DNA of 64,000 bases from Macrolepiota albuminosa (lineage: Eukaryota > Basidiomycota > Agaricomycetes > Agaricales > Agaricaceae), in contig JAMWFC010000125.1 in NCBI GenBank assembly GCA_027475525.1, forward strand, positions 329,723 to 393,722, written 5' to 3'. The notes under the pieces are model-generated. The model ran no database searches. It was given only the letters and a program-made list of their open reading frames with translations, and was not told the origin of the DNA. The position numbers and the translations under genes are program-made. How positions within the stretch are numbered: position 1 is the first letter of the stretch; each line of letters opens with the position of its first letter. This document shows, in pieces, positions 53,206-64,000 of this stretch.

Positions 53206-56200
53206 ACATGCTTTTCTGTGAGGTCTCCTAGATTCAACCTTATGACTGGTTGCATTCTCACTCTTTTTGTCATCTCTGACAACAATTGCACACTTCTTGC
53301 CTTCAGCAATACTTCATCAAACATGATATCCAAGGCTTTGGAAATTTCATCCTCTATGCATGACAGTATAACACTCTCTCCCAATCTGGGTCAAATGTAC
53401 CCTTCCTATCATATGTGTCACCATTGATGCTACCAACTCATTCTACTCCTGTGGCATGTGTGGGTTGTATGCCCATTGCACTTCTAGTTGAGGCACCAGT
53501 CAATCCCATAGCAATTGTGTGCTCTCCATAGTTCCCATTGTACTATATATCTTGTCCTTGACAAGGTCTTCTACCTTTACCTGAGAGCTAGTCAGCTGGC
53601 ATTCCAGTGACTCCACCATGTGTTTATCACACTTATTCCTCTGCTGTTTAGCCTGATTAGGCTTTCTAAGGTTATACCCAGCCATGTTTAGCTGCTTTCC
53701 CTTCTCCAGAGTTCTCTGAAACTCTTCCTTTGACATCCTCATTGCTGGCAAGTCTGCTGGTAGACTAGTTGGTGGGACTTCTTTGTCCTTCACCTCCTGC
53801 ATAGTTGCTCTCTTGTGACCATTTAGTCAGTCACATTTGTTGCAATATTTTTCTGTTGCATGATAGCGCTGTAGGTGACCATCTGTGTCGCCCAACACTA
53901 CTTTCTCTGCCTTCATAGGCATACTATTTACAATGACCATGTTGTACACAAAGTCCAGGAATACCCTATTCTTATGCATAAATGGCATACCAATAATCAT
54001 GTCATAGTGATCAAAGTTTGCTATGTCCGCATACTCCTTTGTTGACATCTCTGACATCTTTATCTTGACCTCAGCACCAAATTGCACCATGGCATGACTC
54101 TCTATGGTTTTCAATTGAAGCATTAATGGCTCCTTCAACTCATGAATGTGTATTGTCTTAACATGAGCAAACTGGGGCATTATGCCTGTAGTGGTACTTC
54201 CTGACATCAACATAGGTGACCAAGCACTCCTTCTCCTCAGGAGTATAACATGACCGTTCCAACTTATTAGTTGCTTTCTGCAGGATTACGTGTCTCATCC
54301 ATACATGTTGATCTCCCCAGCACTCTGTCAGTGCAATCAAGTGCTCATCCTCATCATCACAAGTATAGTATTCACTGTCATATACATCTACTGGAACATA
54401 TTTGTTGCTATCAATATGGATGCTTTCAGCATCATCCACTTCCAAGCCATCAGCCCCTTCTTGCAGGTTCTCTTTAGCCTCCCCAACAACTTCCTTGTCT
54501 TTGTCATCACTGATGACATCACTCAGGGCTGTGGCCATATAGGCCACACAAATGTCTGCCTTGGGAGGGGCAGGATATTTCTTAGCAAAATGTCCAACCC
54601 TCCCATAGTTGTAGCATCCTTAAGAATCTCCAACAGGCCTCCTCTGGGCTGCTCCTGAAGCCACATCGGGTTTGCTTACCATACACGCTACAGGCACTGG
54701 ACCTTCTCTAGCTGTTACTTGATTTTGACCTGAATAGGGTCAACTATCTTTTGTTGGCAAATATCCAGCAGTTTTCAGTCTAGGCTGTTGACCTACAGAA
54801 ATTGTCTTGCACATAACAAATTGCAAATTGCAATTCTTCTTCATTTTGGACCATTTGGCAAGGAAGGTTCCTACCTTCACTGCTTGACGATTAACTGGTC
54901 CTCAGCATGAACTATGCTGTTCATAATGATTTGCAGTTCATGTTGACTGCTCATATCTAATGGTGTACACTAAGAACTCAGTCACAGTGTTGACCTCTGG
55001 CAACAAGTTGTCATTGCACATCAATGCCCTCCTCATACAGTGGCTCAAAAAACTGTTCCAATGTTTCATACTTTTTGAAAGATGATATTGGCATGAAAGA
55101 TAGGAAGTACTTAAATTCCTGATTAAATTATGTCAAATACTATGGCATTGTAGCTACAGAATGAATCTAGGCTTATGTAATTGGGATCAAAACTGATGGA
55201 GCAATAGCCATTTTAAAATATTCACTCATTGGGACAGTTTTTTGAGCATCTTTAATTTTTTAGGTTTATTCCTATTTTAGTCAGAAACAAGGAATAAGTT
55301 GCATGTGGGAATACAGACAGAGTCATGTGACCATGTTTAGATATATTTGGGAGTGGTTCAAGCTGGTTGAACTACATCTTGGCCTTCAACTACTATCATG
55401 AAAGTTACTCCTCCTGCACAATACTCTGTTATTGCTTCTCTTCTTGCTGAAGGGTAGTCTCTGCACTGGATTCAGGCTAAAACTGGTCTAAAGAAGTCTA
55501 CCTATTGGGAGAATTGGTAGAGAGTTGGAAACAGACAAGAAAAACCATTCTAGAGGCCATCCCTGCTAAGCTTACTCTATATAATAAACAGACTGTTGTT
55601 CACCAAATCTCAACTGGGAGACTTGATACAGCTGTCCAGGCCACCAATTTTATCAACAACATCATTTCCAACCCTGTCTCTCCCCAGACTGTCTGCAATG
55701 TGTTGAAGAAGGAGGGGTATTGGTCTGCTACCAAGAGAAAATTTTCTATGCTCAAAGCTAGACATCGACAACTATGGCTTAAATGGGCTCAGGAGCATTG
55801 GAACTGGACTATAGAGGACTGGAAAGGGATGTTGTGGACAGATGGGATAAAAATTAACAGGATTACAACAATTATTATTGTCTTGATCATTCTGTCTATG
55901 ATTATGACCTCTACCATTGTTACTGCAACAATTCTGCTCTCTCCTATCATAGTGATCACTACTGTCCTCACTACCCTCTGGATCTCTGTCTGGTTCAGCA
56001 GTTTGAGCAGTGAACTGTTGCTGCATATCATTGACAGGCTTCATGCCTTCATGCTCTTCAAAGACTATCCCCTGGTCATCAATTAACAACTTGCCATGAT
56101 CATGCAAGTTCTGGTTGTGCATTTGCTGGTAATTAACACATTCATTCCAATTATCCACCAGGTGGACACATTGTGCTATGCATCACAGACACATTTGTTT

Positions 56201-57020
56201 TTCCAGAATGTAGACCTTGTCCACCTCTTCTTTGATGGTGACCTGCTTTTGAGGTGTCTTAACCTCTTGCACAGCAAGTGGCACTTCTGGCTCTGCTGGA
56301 GTTGTTGTCACAGTCTCCACTTCAGACAGTGCCTGTTGCAGGACTCCACTGACATTATGCTCACAGTCTTTGGGCACTAATCGCACCTTTCTTGGCCATG
56401 CGACATCATTATCCTCCCTGCTGACCCTTATTGCTGGTCCTTGTTGCTGTGCATATGTCATTGACAATGACTGTCCTGGTTCAGTGGCAGTGTCTACCAC
56501 ATACTCCAAATGCTGCTCAGTCGGCACAGTCAAGAATGGGGTGCTGTGCATAAAAGTAATGCCTTGCACCAGCTCCAAATACTGTGTAAGGTCTGGGTGA
56601 CCTTTGGACTGAGCTGAGGAACTCTCAGATAATACCAGGTACATCAACAAAGGCATTTGGCTTGCTAGTAGCAACACTCCTGAGACTGCAGATCTCTCCC
56701 CTGGTTTACCACCAGGCCTCACAATGGACATCATCCATGATATGGATAGCCCACCTGGCATTCTATAGCTCGCACTAACATTGCAAGGTAACTTTTCATC
56801 CTGCTTTGGTGGGGGCTGGTAAGTAGATGCAGTTTGCATCTTCATAGCTTGAGACACAAGTTGGTCACCTGTATCTGGGAAAGGAGGGTCCAGATCAAGA
56901 GAGCCAGTCATGGAAGCACATTTTTGACATGATGCCAATAGAAGTTGAGAGTTTTTTGATAAGTTGCCTAGTTGGTAACAAGCCTAGAGTCTAGAGCTAA
57001 TAGCAGAAGATTTAAAAAAA
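53206..57020 (-). pseudogene. gypsy family-1 gag and protease relic, copy R3
   Basis: On the minus strand gag starts near 56938 (MASCQKCASMTGS) and includes LIDDQGIVFEEHEGMKPVND, matching LIDNQGIVFKGTKPIDEM of copy Z. A Tc1 fragment (55866-55038) interrupts it. Gag then continues with ALMCNDNLLPEVNTVTEF, a CCHC-like remnant with GCYNYGRVGHFAKKYP (first Cys lost), the retropepsin remnant SGSTTTGIMPQFAHV and DMIIGMPFM, and the linker to RT with KVEDLVKDKIYST, ending near 53215. RT is absent. The 5' LTR is at 57021-57184. Confidence 0.85.
55038..55866 (+). mobile_element. Tc1/mariner fragment, 5' part
   Basis: Begins CAGTGGCTCAAAAAACTG after TA (55036-55037) and follows the element at 48417 through its left terminal repeat and the first half of the transposase (LDTAVQATNFINNIISN, KHRQL-like RHRQLWLKWAQEHWNWTIED, MLWTDGIKINRI) with fewer frameshifts than that copy. 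It stops abruptly at about 55866, where gag of R3 resumes, so the right half is deleted. Confidence 0.88.
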
Positions 57021-57184
57021 TGTAACTGTTGGTTATGAGCTAGAACCTTCTTGTGTAAATCATACAGTGCTAAATCAGACTGCTATATTGGATTTGACTA
57101 GAACTGGAGTAAATACAAGATGTTATCTTATGTAATACTCTACTGTGTGCTAATAGCATTGTTGATGCTTGACCATCCATTACA
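57021..57184 (-). repeat. 5' LTR of copy R3 (164 bp)
   Basis: On the minus strand it starts TGTAATGGATGG and ends ACAGTTACA, followed by TTTTTTTAAATC and then gag. Same subtype as the LTR at 22424-22596. Confidence 0.8.
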
Positions 57185-57649
57185 CCTTATTTGTGATGCA
57201 GTATGCTTTCTTCAATGCGCAAAATGCCAGTACTTGTTTGACTTTTTGGCATTGAACCTCAATACTTTTGCTGACACAACACCAAATCCAAGATCAATGT
57301 CATCATAAAGGCCTTCACCAATTGAGGTAACATGTCAATCAACAATATATAAACAATATGATCTCTGTAATGCATCATTATAAATTCAAGATAATAAGGC
57401 TAGTATGTGCTCTAGATGACCTTGTCATAGCTATCAGCTTCTACTTCTTGAATTAGAGCTATTTGACACCTTTTCCACCAGTCAGCCCATGTAACAAAGT
57501 ATGAGTTGAGTTCAGTTCCTTAGTGTCCCAAGTATGTATGACCCAATTCTATAGCAAGAATGGTGACTACACAAGCATAGGGACTGGTAAAGGATAAAGA
57601 CTAAAGAGTTACTGTAACAAGTATGACCAAATCATAGGCTGTGACAGCC
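57185..57649. other. gene-free stretch
   Basis: AT-rich, no convincing frame. It may include the decayed C-terminal part of the KDZ relic on the minus strand, but I could not align it. Confidence 0.45.
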
Positions 57650-58930
57650 TACTCCATTACAGCCCAAGACCAGTATGTATGCAGGGGTTGTAAACAATTT
57701 GACATGCCCATTGATCAGCATCTTTTGGAAGAATAAATTCAGGCTTGTCAAATTTTGGAGAATCACCTCCAGAGCAGAGGTGCTGATGGTTGAAATTACA
57801 ATCTACACAGTAATAGACAGTGCACAAGATTTCCATAAAAGCAAGCAGCACTTGTTAGAATTGAACCAACAACCTCTTAAATATGCACCTCCTATGATGC
57901 TCTAACCACTGAGCTAAAGCACTTAACCTACTTTTAGACCAAGTAGCCTAAGCAATTCACATCCTGGAAATTCTGAGCTATTCAATCCAAGGTTCAATCA
58001 TACTGGCAAACCAATAGGTTACACACACATATCAACAGACATGAATGTCACCCCCACTATGGTAAAGTTAGTGAAATAGCAGCAGTCTCTCTCAAAAATG
58101 CAACATACTCTTCTTCAAGTGAGTGACCAAAGAGATTCCCCCCAAAGCAGGCAGGACACCTTTGCTGCAAGAGGCAAGCACACTGTCTAGGTATCACCAA
58201 TGCAGAAACAATAGGCTCATTGTTTGGTAGTGGATGCAAGCACTGAGTAGATTGGACTGTTTATTGCATACAGGTGTTGGCCTTGACAATAGCAGCCTCT
58301 GCATAATGCTCCAAGCAAATCTGGAGGTTGTCATATCATTGTGCTGCACAGCCCAGACCTCGACAAAGAGCATCTTGTATTGGTACACCCTACAATTATT
58401 AGCAGTGCTGAAATGGCCATGTTCAAGATAAACCTACTTTTGTGTTCAAAAGAACAAATCCTCAATGCTTATAAAAGATATTGAGGGTGCTAGCCATAGC
58501 ATTAACTGCATTGCACAATTGTTCAAGGAGCACATGGTAGACCACAATGTGAGGGTGTTGAGATTCAGTTGGAAAATGTCCACTACTGACAAGGACTTGT
58601 AAGAGGTCTTCACAAGAACACCAATTGACTCTAAGCTTTTGAAAGTCTGCAGTAATAGAAAAGCTAGTCAGGACTATATGGATAGAATAAAATAAAACAA
58701 AGAAAGAAATACACACAGTCTTGAAACAAACATAGAACTTTGCTCCTTTTTGTCATACAACCTCCCATGCACTTGGATTTTGAGACTCATCACCTTCTCC
58801 AGGATTTTGCCAATTGACCTTGTTGTATACTCAAGGAGAAGAGTAATCAGATGCAAGAGAATGTTGGCCCAGTTTGAGTATAACTTGGTAGTTGCCTGGT
58901 CAGATACTATGTGTCGCGACATACATTCAG
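57650..58930 (-). pseudogene. KDZ transposase relic, CxC1-like
   Basis: Minus-strand pieces in order: SNWANILLHLITLLLEYTT (N-terminus near 58870), RVNWCSCEDLLQVLVSSGHF and NAVNAMASTLNIFY (58620-58470), VYQYKMLFVEVWAVQ (58390), QRCPACFGGNLFGHSLEEE (about 58175-58110), GGDIHV (58040), then DCNFNHQHLCSGGDSPKFDK and QWACQIVYNPCIHTGLGL (57805-57660). In intact relatives the DGNF Asp is the first catalytic residue; here DCNF keeps the Asp but changes the Gly. The part between PEFILPK and QWACQ is deleted, so the second catalytic region is gone. A tRNA-like element interrupts it at 57848-57925. Short introns are likely between the pieces. Confidence 0.8.
57848..57925 (-). repeat. tRNA-like insertion in KDZ relic
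   Basis: Minus strand TTTAGCTCAGTGGTTAGAGCAT (a good A-box region) and GTTGGTTCAATTCTAAC (B box), spaced by about 32 bases of non-tRNA sequence. It is better preserved than the other tRNA-like units and lies between GGDIHV and the DCNF block of the KDZ relic. It could be a tRNA pseudogene or a young SINE head. Confidence 0.5.
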
Positions 58931-58944
58931 TTGCCAGCAAGGTG

Positions 58945-59113
58945 TAGTATTTATTATAATATAATATTATTATTTACATTATTATATAAATAGTCTTACC
59001 AGCTGCTTACAAAGCAGCTTATTTTGTTGTAAACTACATTGTCAATAGACCGGTCTGGTCTGATTCAGTGTTGTGTGCACACTAAGCTCTCTCAAATTCG
59101 TAACTTCGTTACA
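58945..59113 (+). repeat. 5' LTR of copy Z (169 bp)
   Basis: TGTAGTATTTATT...CTTCGTTACA. A TATA box (TATATAAATAG, about 58980-58992) lies in its first third, and an AGCTGCTT/AAGCAGCT inverted repeat follows. Same subtype as the LTR of S. Confidence 0.85.
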
Positions 59114-59244
59114 TTTTTTTGAATCCACCAGCTAGGATCTATTGCCTAGCATCCAACGTCAGTCGCTGAGTTCGTTGACAGAACTCTATCAGCTTCTTGA
59201 GCTTCTTGCACAGCCACACCATGCAAATTTCAAACAGGGAATTG

Positions 59245-61880
59245 ATGAGTAATCCCATACCTGCAGTCTCCACTGACAGCGGGCGGAATGCCCACGACCT
59301 ATGGGGAGACCCAGCAGATACCCAGGACGCGTCAGCGTCCAATGCAGGTCAGGCAAGACCCAAGGCTTGAGACCAAGGTCAGAGCACCGACCTGGCCAGA
59401 AATGAAAGCGAGGCCCGGAGAGCTGAAAGCTCACAGCAGGACGGTCAGCAACGCCTCCAGGACAAGATGCCAGGGGGATTAACGCCCCCAGTTACGCAGC
59501 TGCCAGGAGGACTGCGACGGTCAAGCTGATTGGCTTCCAAAGGACCCCCTGAGGATGGCCAACAGTCAACAGGCACCTATGGCGCCCCAGGAGACGCCGA
59601 GTCATCAGTACGGACTGGGAGAGCCCTCCCTCCGAGCCGGAGTAGTGGGACCAGGCAGTCCACTGTGGGCTCAATGCCGTTTAAAATGGCGGAAGCCCGC
59701 ATAGAGGAGGTACCGGAGGAGGCTGCAAGGCCTTAAGTATCCTGCACGGAAAACCGATTCACGTGCACACCAGCAGTGGAGGAAGCTCCGGAGGTTGTAG
59801 AGCTTCCAGAGGAGGTGATGGAGTCGTCAAGTGACGACAACGCCGGAGCAGAGGAGCAGCAGCTGAAAACCGCATACACCGTGCGCTTGCGGGTGTTCTG
59901 GGACTTGCACCTAGAGGTGATGAAATACACCACCCAAGCGCAACTTGAGCGCTACGTGTCAGCGCATATAGTAGCACTTAGGCGACAAGGGCACAAAGTG
60001 CCCAATGTATTCAGTACACAATATACTGATTTGATGGTGAGAGTGCTCACGATGGAGCTGCAAATGTATGTGCAGCGGAAGGCCACACAGCAATCGGGGG
60101 CCTCGACCCCCTGGAGCCACACGTCCGAGGAATGCTCGGCACAACGCAATCAAGACGTCAGAATCGAGCTAGTGGAGGCACTAGCACGGGCGCAGGAAGT
60201 GCCCGAAGCAAGACCAGTGAGTACTTTTTATACTCCAGCAGGACAAGGGTGGCGTGAGGAGCCCCCACACATGCGTAACCAAGACCGTAGGACAGATATG
60301 TCAGGTCTGGATGAGTACAATAGTACCGTGCTCAAGGTGGAGAGCGAGGCATCTGTGATGCCGCGCGTGCCCATGGCCGAAACATTGAGCGACAGAGTCG
60401 TGTATCAATGTATGCGCAATGGCGACCTCAGGACTAAGGGACAGTCCCTTATTGACAATCAGGGCATCGTATTCAAGGGCACTAAGCCCATTGACGAGAT
60501 GCGTCGTCAATTTGTCACGCAGGGTCAGGAGAATCAAGCTTCTCCAGTTCCAGGGCGGCGCAACAATCATGATCGAGGAGACTTCCTCAATCAAGATGGC
60601 GCCACGAGGGATGATGGCCCTAGGTCGACTCCTTGAGACGAGGGCAATTATGCCCACAGTCGAGGAGGCTCAGGACGTCCTCCGCAGGGTGGACGAGGGA
60701 AGTCACTTCCCCATGCCGCTGATTTGGCGACTAGATCCCTGGGTCAGCGGGAGGCCATTCGAATGCATCGTGAAGCCATGCACGATCGCCTGCATCGGGT
60801 AGTTGATGATGCCCTGGGTGTAACCTTACGGTTACCAGATGGAGTGAAGCTGCGTAAAGCAGACAGTAGGCACATTCACGCCTATACAGGTGCGTCCAAG
60901 TTCAGCGACCTGGAAGATTGGATGATGGATGTATGCACCCATCTCGCCATGTGCTTATATGGAGGCGACCGTATGGAACAAGAACAAATCTTTGTTCTTC
61001 CTGAGTTCTTGGCCGGAGAGGCCATGGGATGGTTTTGACGGGCAGTACTGCACGTCAACCATGTCCAATATGACTGGATGTTTAAAGGAGTCCTTACAGG
61101 ACTGTACGATCAATTCGTACACCCCTCAACGCTCCAGGATGCAAGGCGGGACTTCCAGTCCGCCAAGTACACCGAGAAGTTGGGAGTGCAAGGGTTCTAT
61201 GATACCCTTAATGACCATGCCCAGAACATGGCAGTATACCCGGACAGGTATACAATGCTCGAAACGTTCTTGGATGGCATCCCAGTGGACATGCGCCACT
61301 ATTTGATACGTGAGGATGGACTGTCCCCAGAAGTCAACGATGTGGAAGAGTTTGTGGCATATGCCATCAGGTATGAGCAGTCCCTGAAGACTGCTAACCA
61401 CTACGAGCATCGGAGTGGACACAAAGGGGGACTCAGGCGACTACCGCCTGGTGGGACATCCTCACGGGGTCAGCATGTGGGGACCTTCCTGGCCAAAAAG
61501 ACCAATTTGGACCGTGACCGCAACACGTGGTTTGTTGTACGCAGAACCCCTGCTGCGACCCAAGGGCAGAGCCACCCACGCCCAGAGCAGGCGCCGGACG
61601 GAGAACGTCCTAAACCAAGGCCAGACTTCAAGCTGGCCAACCCACCAGAGTAGTCAGGCACTTGTTTCGCGTGTGGCCAACCTGGCCACTACGCTACCAA
61701 CTGCCCTGCAAAGCCGGGAGCCCCGAGAAAGGGGTATACACCCCACGCCCACCTTCGAGCTGCACATACTGCAGCCGCGAGTGGGAGTGACGGAGACGTA
61801 TCTGCTGAGTCTGAGGCAGAGCACCCCACAAACGACCAGGAGCCCCCAGAGGAGGCATCGGGCGCCGAGCCCAAGAGTGT
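59245..61880 (+). pseudogene. gag of copy Z
   Basis: Chosen start ATG 59245 (MSNPIPAVSTDSGRNAHD), 131 bp after the LTR. The frame continues unshifted to pol. The N-terminal 170 residues are Glu/Pro-rich; from 59776 an open part has AYTVRLRVFWDLHLEVMKYT. The capsid-like retrotransposon gag domain (60850-61400) has SDLEDWMMDVCTHLAMCLYG, KLGVQGFYDTLNDHAQNMAV and EDGLSPEVNDVEEFVAYAIR. The CCHC knuckle CFACGQPGHYATNC is intact at 61663-61704. Stops: near 59360, 59528 and 59735, and at about 60636, 61036 and 61651. Most sit where CGA, CAG or CAA would be expected. Confidence 0.88.
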
Positions 61881-64000
61881 GGTTGTGGAGGGGGAGGAGT
61901 ACGTCACAGTCAACATATATGACGACGTCTACAACAACGAGTACTACAGTCGTGACAGCGACTCTGAGTGCTTAGCGGCGATGATGGATTGGCCGTCCAC
62001 AAATGATCCCAAAAGGAATCACGTGGTTTGGATGAAGAAGGTGACTCTTCGTCGTGCAGAGGGCACTTTGCAGCACCCTACATTGAAACGGGCAGACAAG
62101 GAGTGCCTGGTCTCGTATGTGGATGTCGATGGCCACAAGGCATGGACCCTATGGGACTCTGGGAGTACTACATCGGGCATAACGCCCCAGTTTGCCCATG
62201 TGTACGGAATATCTGTGCAGGAGTTGGATATGCCATTGGCGTTACAGCTGGGCACCATAGGGAGCCGAGCCATGGTGCAGTATGGGACAAATGTGACTGT
62301 CCAAACGCCAGGCTCACATAGCTGGGAATACATGGATGTAGCAAACTTTGATCGCTACGAGGATGTGGAGGAGGAAGTGCAGGCTATGCCTGGACTGAGT
62401 GCAGACCACAACGTGGTGATGATGAGCGAGGAGGAGTATCAAGCCTCCAAGAGGAGCAACAAGCGAATAATCACTCCTGATATTAGAGGCGCAAAGCCTC
62501 CAGACAAGCGCCATCGAAAGGCGAGACAACGGGAGGACTCAGTGGATGAATCCTCACGAGTCAAGTTGGAAGACTTGAGAAACAGCATCCGAGAGGCGGA
62601 AGCTTCAGGAGAGGGGGACACACGGTCCCTATGGGAGCGACCAGCCCCCCTGCCAGAGTACGACTGGGCATACGACCCCCAAATGCCGCAAGAGTGGAAC
62701 GCGCTGGTGGCAGCCATGTGTGCGCGAAATGCGCACCAGAGATGGATGACCATCAAATCAGCGTATCGCCAGCCAGCCTCGGATGAGGTGTCTGTAGCGT
62801 ACTCACTTGTACGTGAGGGGAAAAGCCTTGTGGCTTATAAGGCAGCGGCAGCAGGTGCCCCGCTGAGACTACATATACCCGATGACAGTGTCAATCGGGT
62901 GCTCGCAATGCGTGAGCAGTATGCACCGCCGCCTTGGCCACCCTCAGAGATGGTGGAAGTACTTCCCCCGGTGCATATAAAGGGGAAGCAGAAGGCGACA
63001 AGCCTTCGTGAGGAAGATATACCTCGGTTGCGTCAGCAATGGCAAGAAGAATTTGCCGATATGGTCAACGGGACCAAGGAGGAGCTCCCACCATGGCAGG
63101 AGGTGAACCATGAGATCAATCTCATAGACGAGAGCAAGCAGTATAAGTACCACTTGCCACGCTGCCCGCACGCACTCCAGGAGCAACTACATGATAAAAC
63201 CAATCGCTATTTAAATGCTCAATGGTGGTCTCCATGCACCACTGCCCAAGCTGCACCATTATTGTGCATCCCAAAGAAGGATGGATCCCTTCGAACAGCT
63301 CTTGATGCACGTCAGCGCAATGACAACACTATAAAGGATGTAACTCCTTTACCAGATCAGGAGGTGATCCGGGAAGACGTGGCTCAGGCGAAGTATCGCT
63401 CGAAGATTGACCTTACTGACGCTTATGAGCAGGTGCACATTTGCACCGAGGACGTACCCAAGACTGTATTTGCATCGATCATGGGCACGTTTACGAGCAA
63501 CATAATGCAGATTGGAGACTGTAATGCTCCTGCAACCTTCCAGAGGCTAATGACCTCTATTTTTTGAGACGTAATAGGATGTTTCATGCACATCTACTTA
63601 GATGATATATTCATCTACTCGGATTCTATGGAGGAGCATGAGCAGCACCTCAGAGTCGTATTTGAACGACTACGCAAGTACAAGTTGTACTTGAAGTGGA
63701 AGAAATGTGAGCTCTACGCTCAGAGTATAGACGGCCTAGGGCATGTCATAGATGAGCGGGGTATCCACCCCAATCAGAACAAGCTCGATCGCATTCGGGA
63801 GTGGCGCACACCCCGAAACTACAATGACATCCAATGATTCATTGGCCTTGTCAACTACATATCGAGCTTCTTGCCCGATGTCACAACCTATACTGGGCCA
63901 TTTATGGTCATGACACAGAACGGGTCACCGTTCAGTTGGAGGCCGTTGCACCAGCAGTGCTTTGAGATGGTCAAACAGATCTGTACGAAGACTCCGGTGA
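61881..64000 (+). pseudogene. protease and RT of copy Z (runs off window)
   Basis: Same frame as gag. The protease has TLWDSGSTTSGITPQFAHV (catalytic Asp 62155-62157), but after NFDRY it jumps to EDVEEEVQAMPG, so the segment with DMIIGTPFM found in copies Q and R3 is deleted. A long charged linker leads to IPRLRQQWQEEFADMVNG and the RT: LLCIPKKDGSLRTALDARQR, RSKIDLTDAYEQVHI, QIGDCNAPATFQRLMTSIF and YLDDIFIYSD at 63595-63624, with the catalytic YLDD intact. TGA codons at 63565 and 63833 stand where relatives have Gln or Arg/Cys. Continues past 64000. Confidence 0.9.

Larger units (their letters stand above)
58945..64000 (+). mobile_element. Ty3/gypsy family-1 element, copy Z (5' part)
   Basis: 5' LTR, leader, gag, protease and RT, running off the right edge. 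From 59245 to the end a single reading frame holds all domains with no frameshift, only in-frame stops. It shows that family 1 uses one gag-pol frame. It is the copy least affected by indels. Confidence 0.92.

Noticed and set aside
57848..57925. Functional tRNA gene
   Set aside because: A and B boxes are good, but the part between them does not form a convincing anticodon arm and the unit interrupts a transposase.

Overview
The window looks like a transposon graveyard from a filamentous basidiomycete, most likely an agaricomycete. The evidence is KDZ transposases of both the CxC1 and CxC2 types, several lineages of Ty3/gypsy chromovirus, and introns of 44-53 bp with CTAAT/CTGAC-like branch points. 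I found no convincing host housekeeping gene. Species cannot be told from the sequence.

Layout. 1-3370 (+): decayed gypsy 'family 1' copy A. 3371-8527 (-): family-1 copy M (3' LTR, polypurine tract, long accessory ORF, integrase-chromodomain), inserted into A. 8528-9378: fragment of a family-2 LTR and a copia-like LTR. 9521-16557: CxC2 KDZ transposase relic (-), an unknown intron-bearing relic (+) and a zinc-cluster/coiled-coil relic gene (-). 16558-19113: tRNA-like SINE relics and dispersed repeat R1. 19114-25497 (-): family-1 gag-protease Q, a solo-LTR-like repeat, and LTR plus accessory ORF of copy P. 25498-26209 (+): LTR and gag start N. 26364-28063 (+): unknown acidic repeat protein. 28064-30238: more tRNA-like relics and repeat R2. 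30239-32031 (+): RT/RNase H relic G3. 32032-45071 (-): copy S, whose accessory ORF is split by a young full-length GC-rich chromovirus (family 2, 32852-43549, target duplication CCAGG). 45072-48016 (+): older, truncated family-2 copy W. 48017-51330 (-): third gypsy type V, split by a Tc1 element. 51783-53205: solo-LTR-like repeat, then accessory ORF and LTR of copy T (+). 53206-57184 (-): family-1 gag-protease R3 with a Tc1 fragment in it. 57650-58930 (-): CxC1 KDZ relic. 58945-64000 (+): family-1 copy Z (5' LTR, gag, protease, RT), running off the window.

Three systems stand out. First, family 1 encodes gag-PR-RT-RH-INT-chromodomain and then a second large sense-strand protein (about 945 codons in copy M) between integrase and the polypurine tract; six copies or remnants are present. 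Second, the young family-2 element carries an antisense, four-exon gene for a zinc-cluster/coiled-coil protein between pol and its 3' LTR, two tandem retropepsin domains, and a Tf1-like self-complementary primer site. Third, a zinc-cluster gene of the same general design lies beside the KDZ relic.

A warning applies to the whole window: at least 17 tandem duplications share one spacing (77 bp, 76-77 for one) although they lie in unrelated sequences. They look like unmerged k-mer overlaps from assembly. They break many reading frames that are otherwise continuous, so 'frameshift' calls at those sites should be read as probable assembly errors. In-frame stops outside them are mostly TGA, TAG or TAA where a C-to-T change is the simplest explanation.
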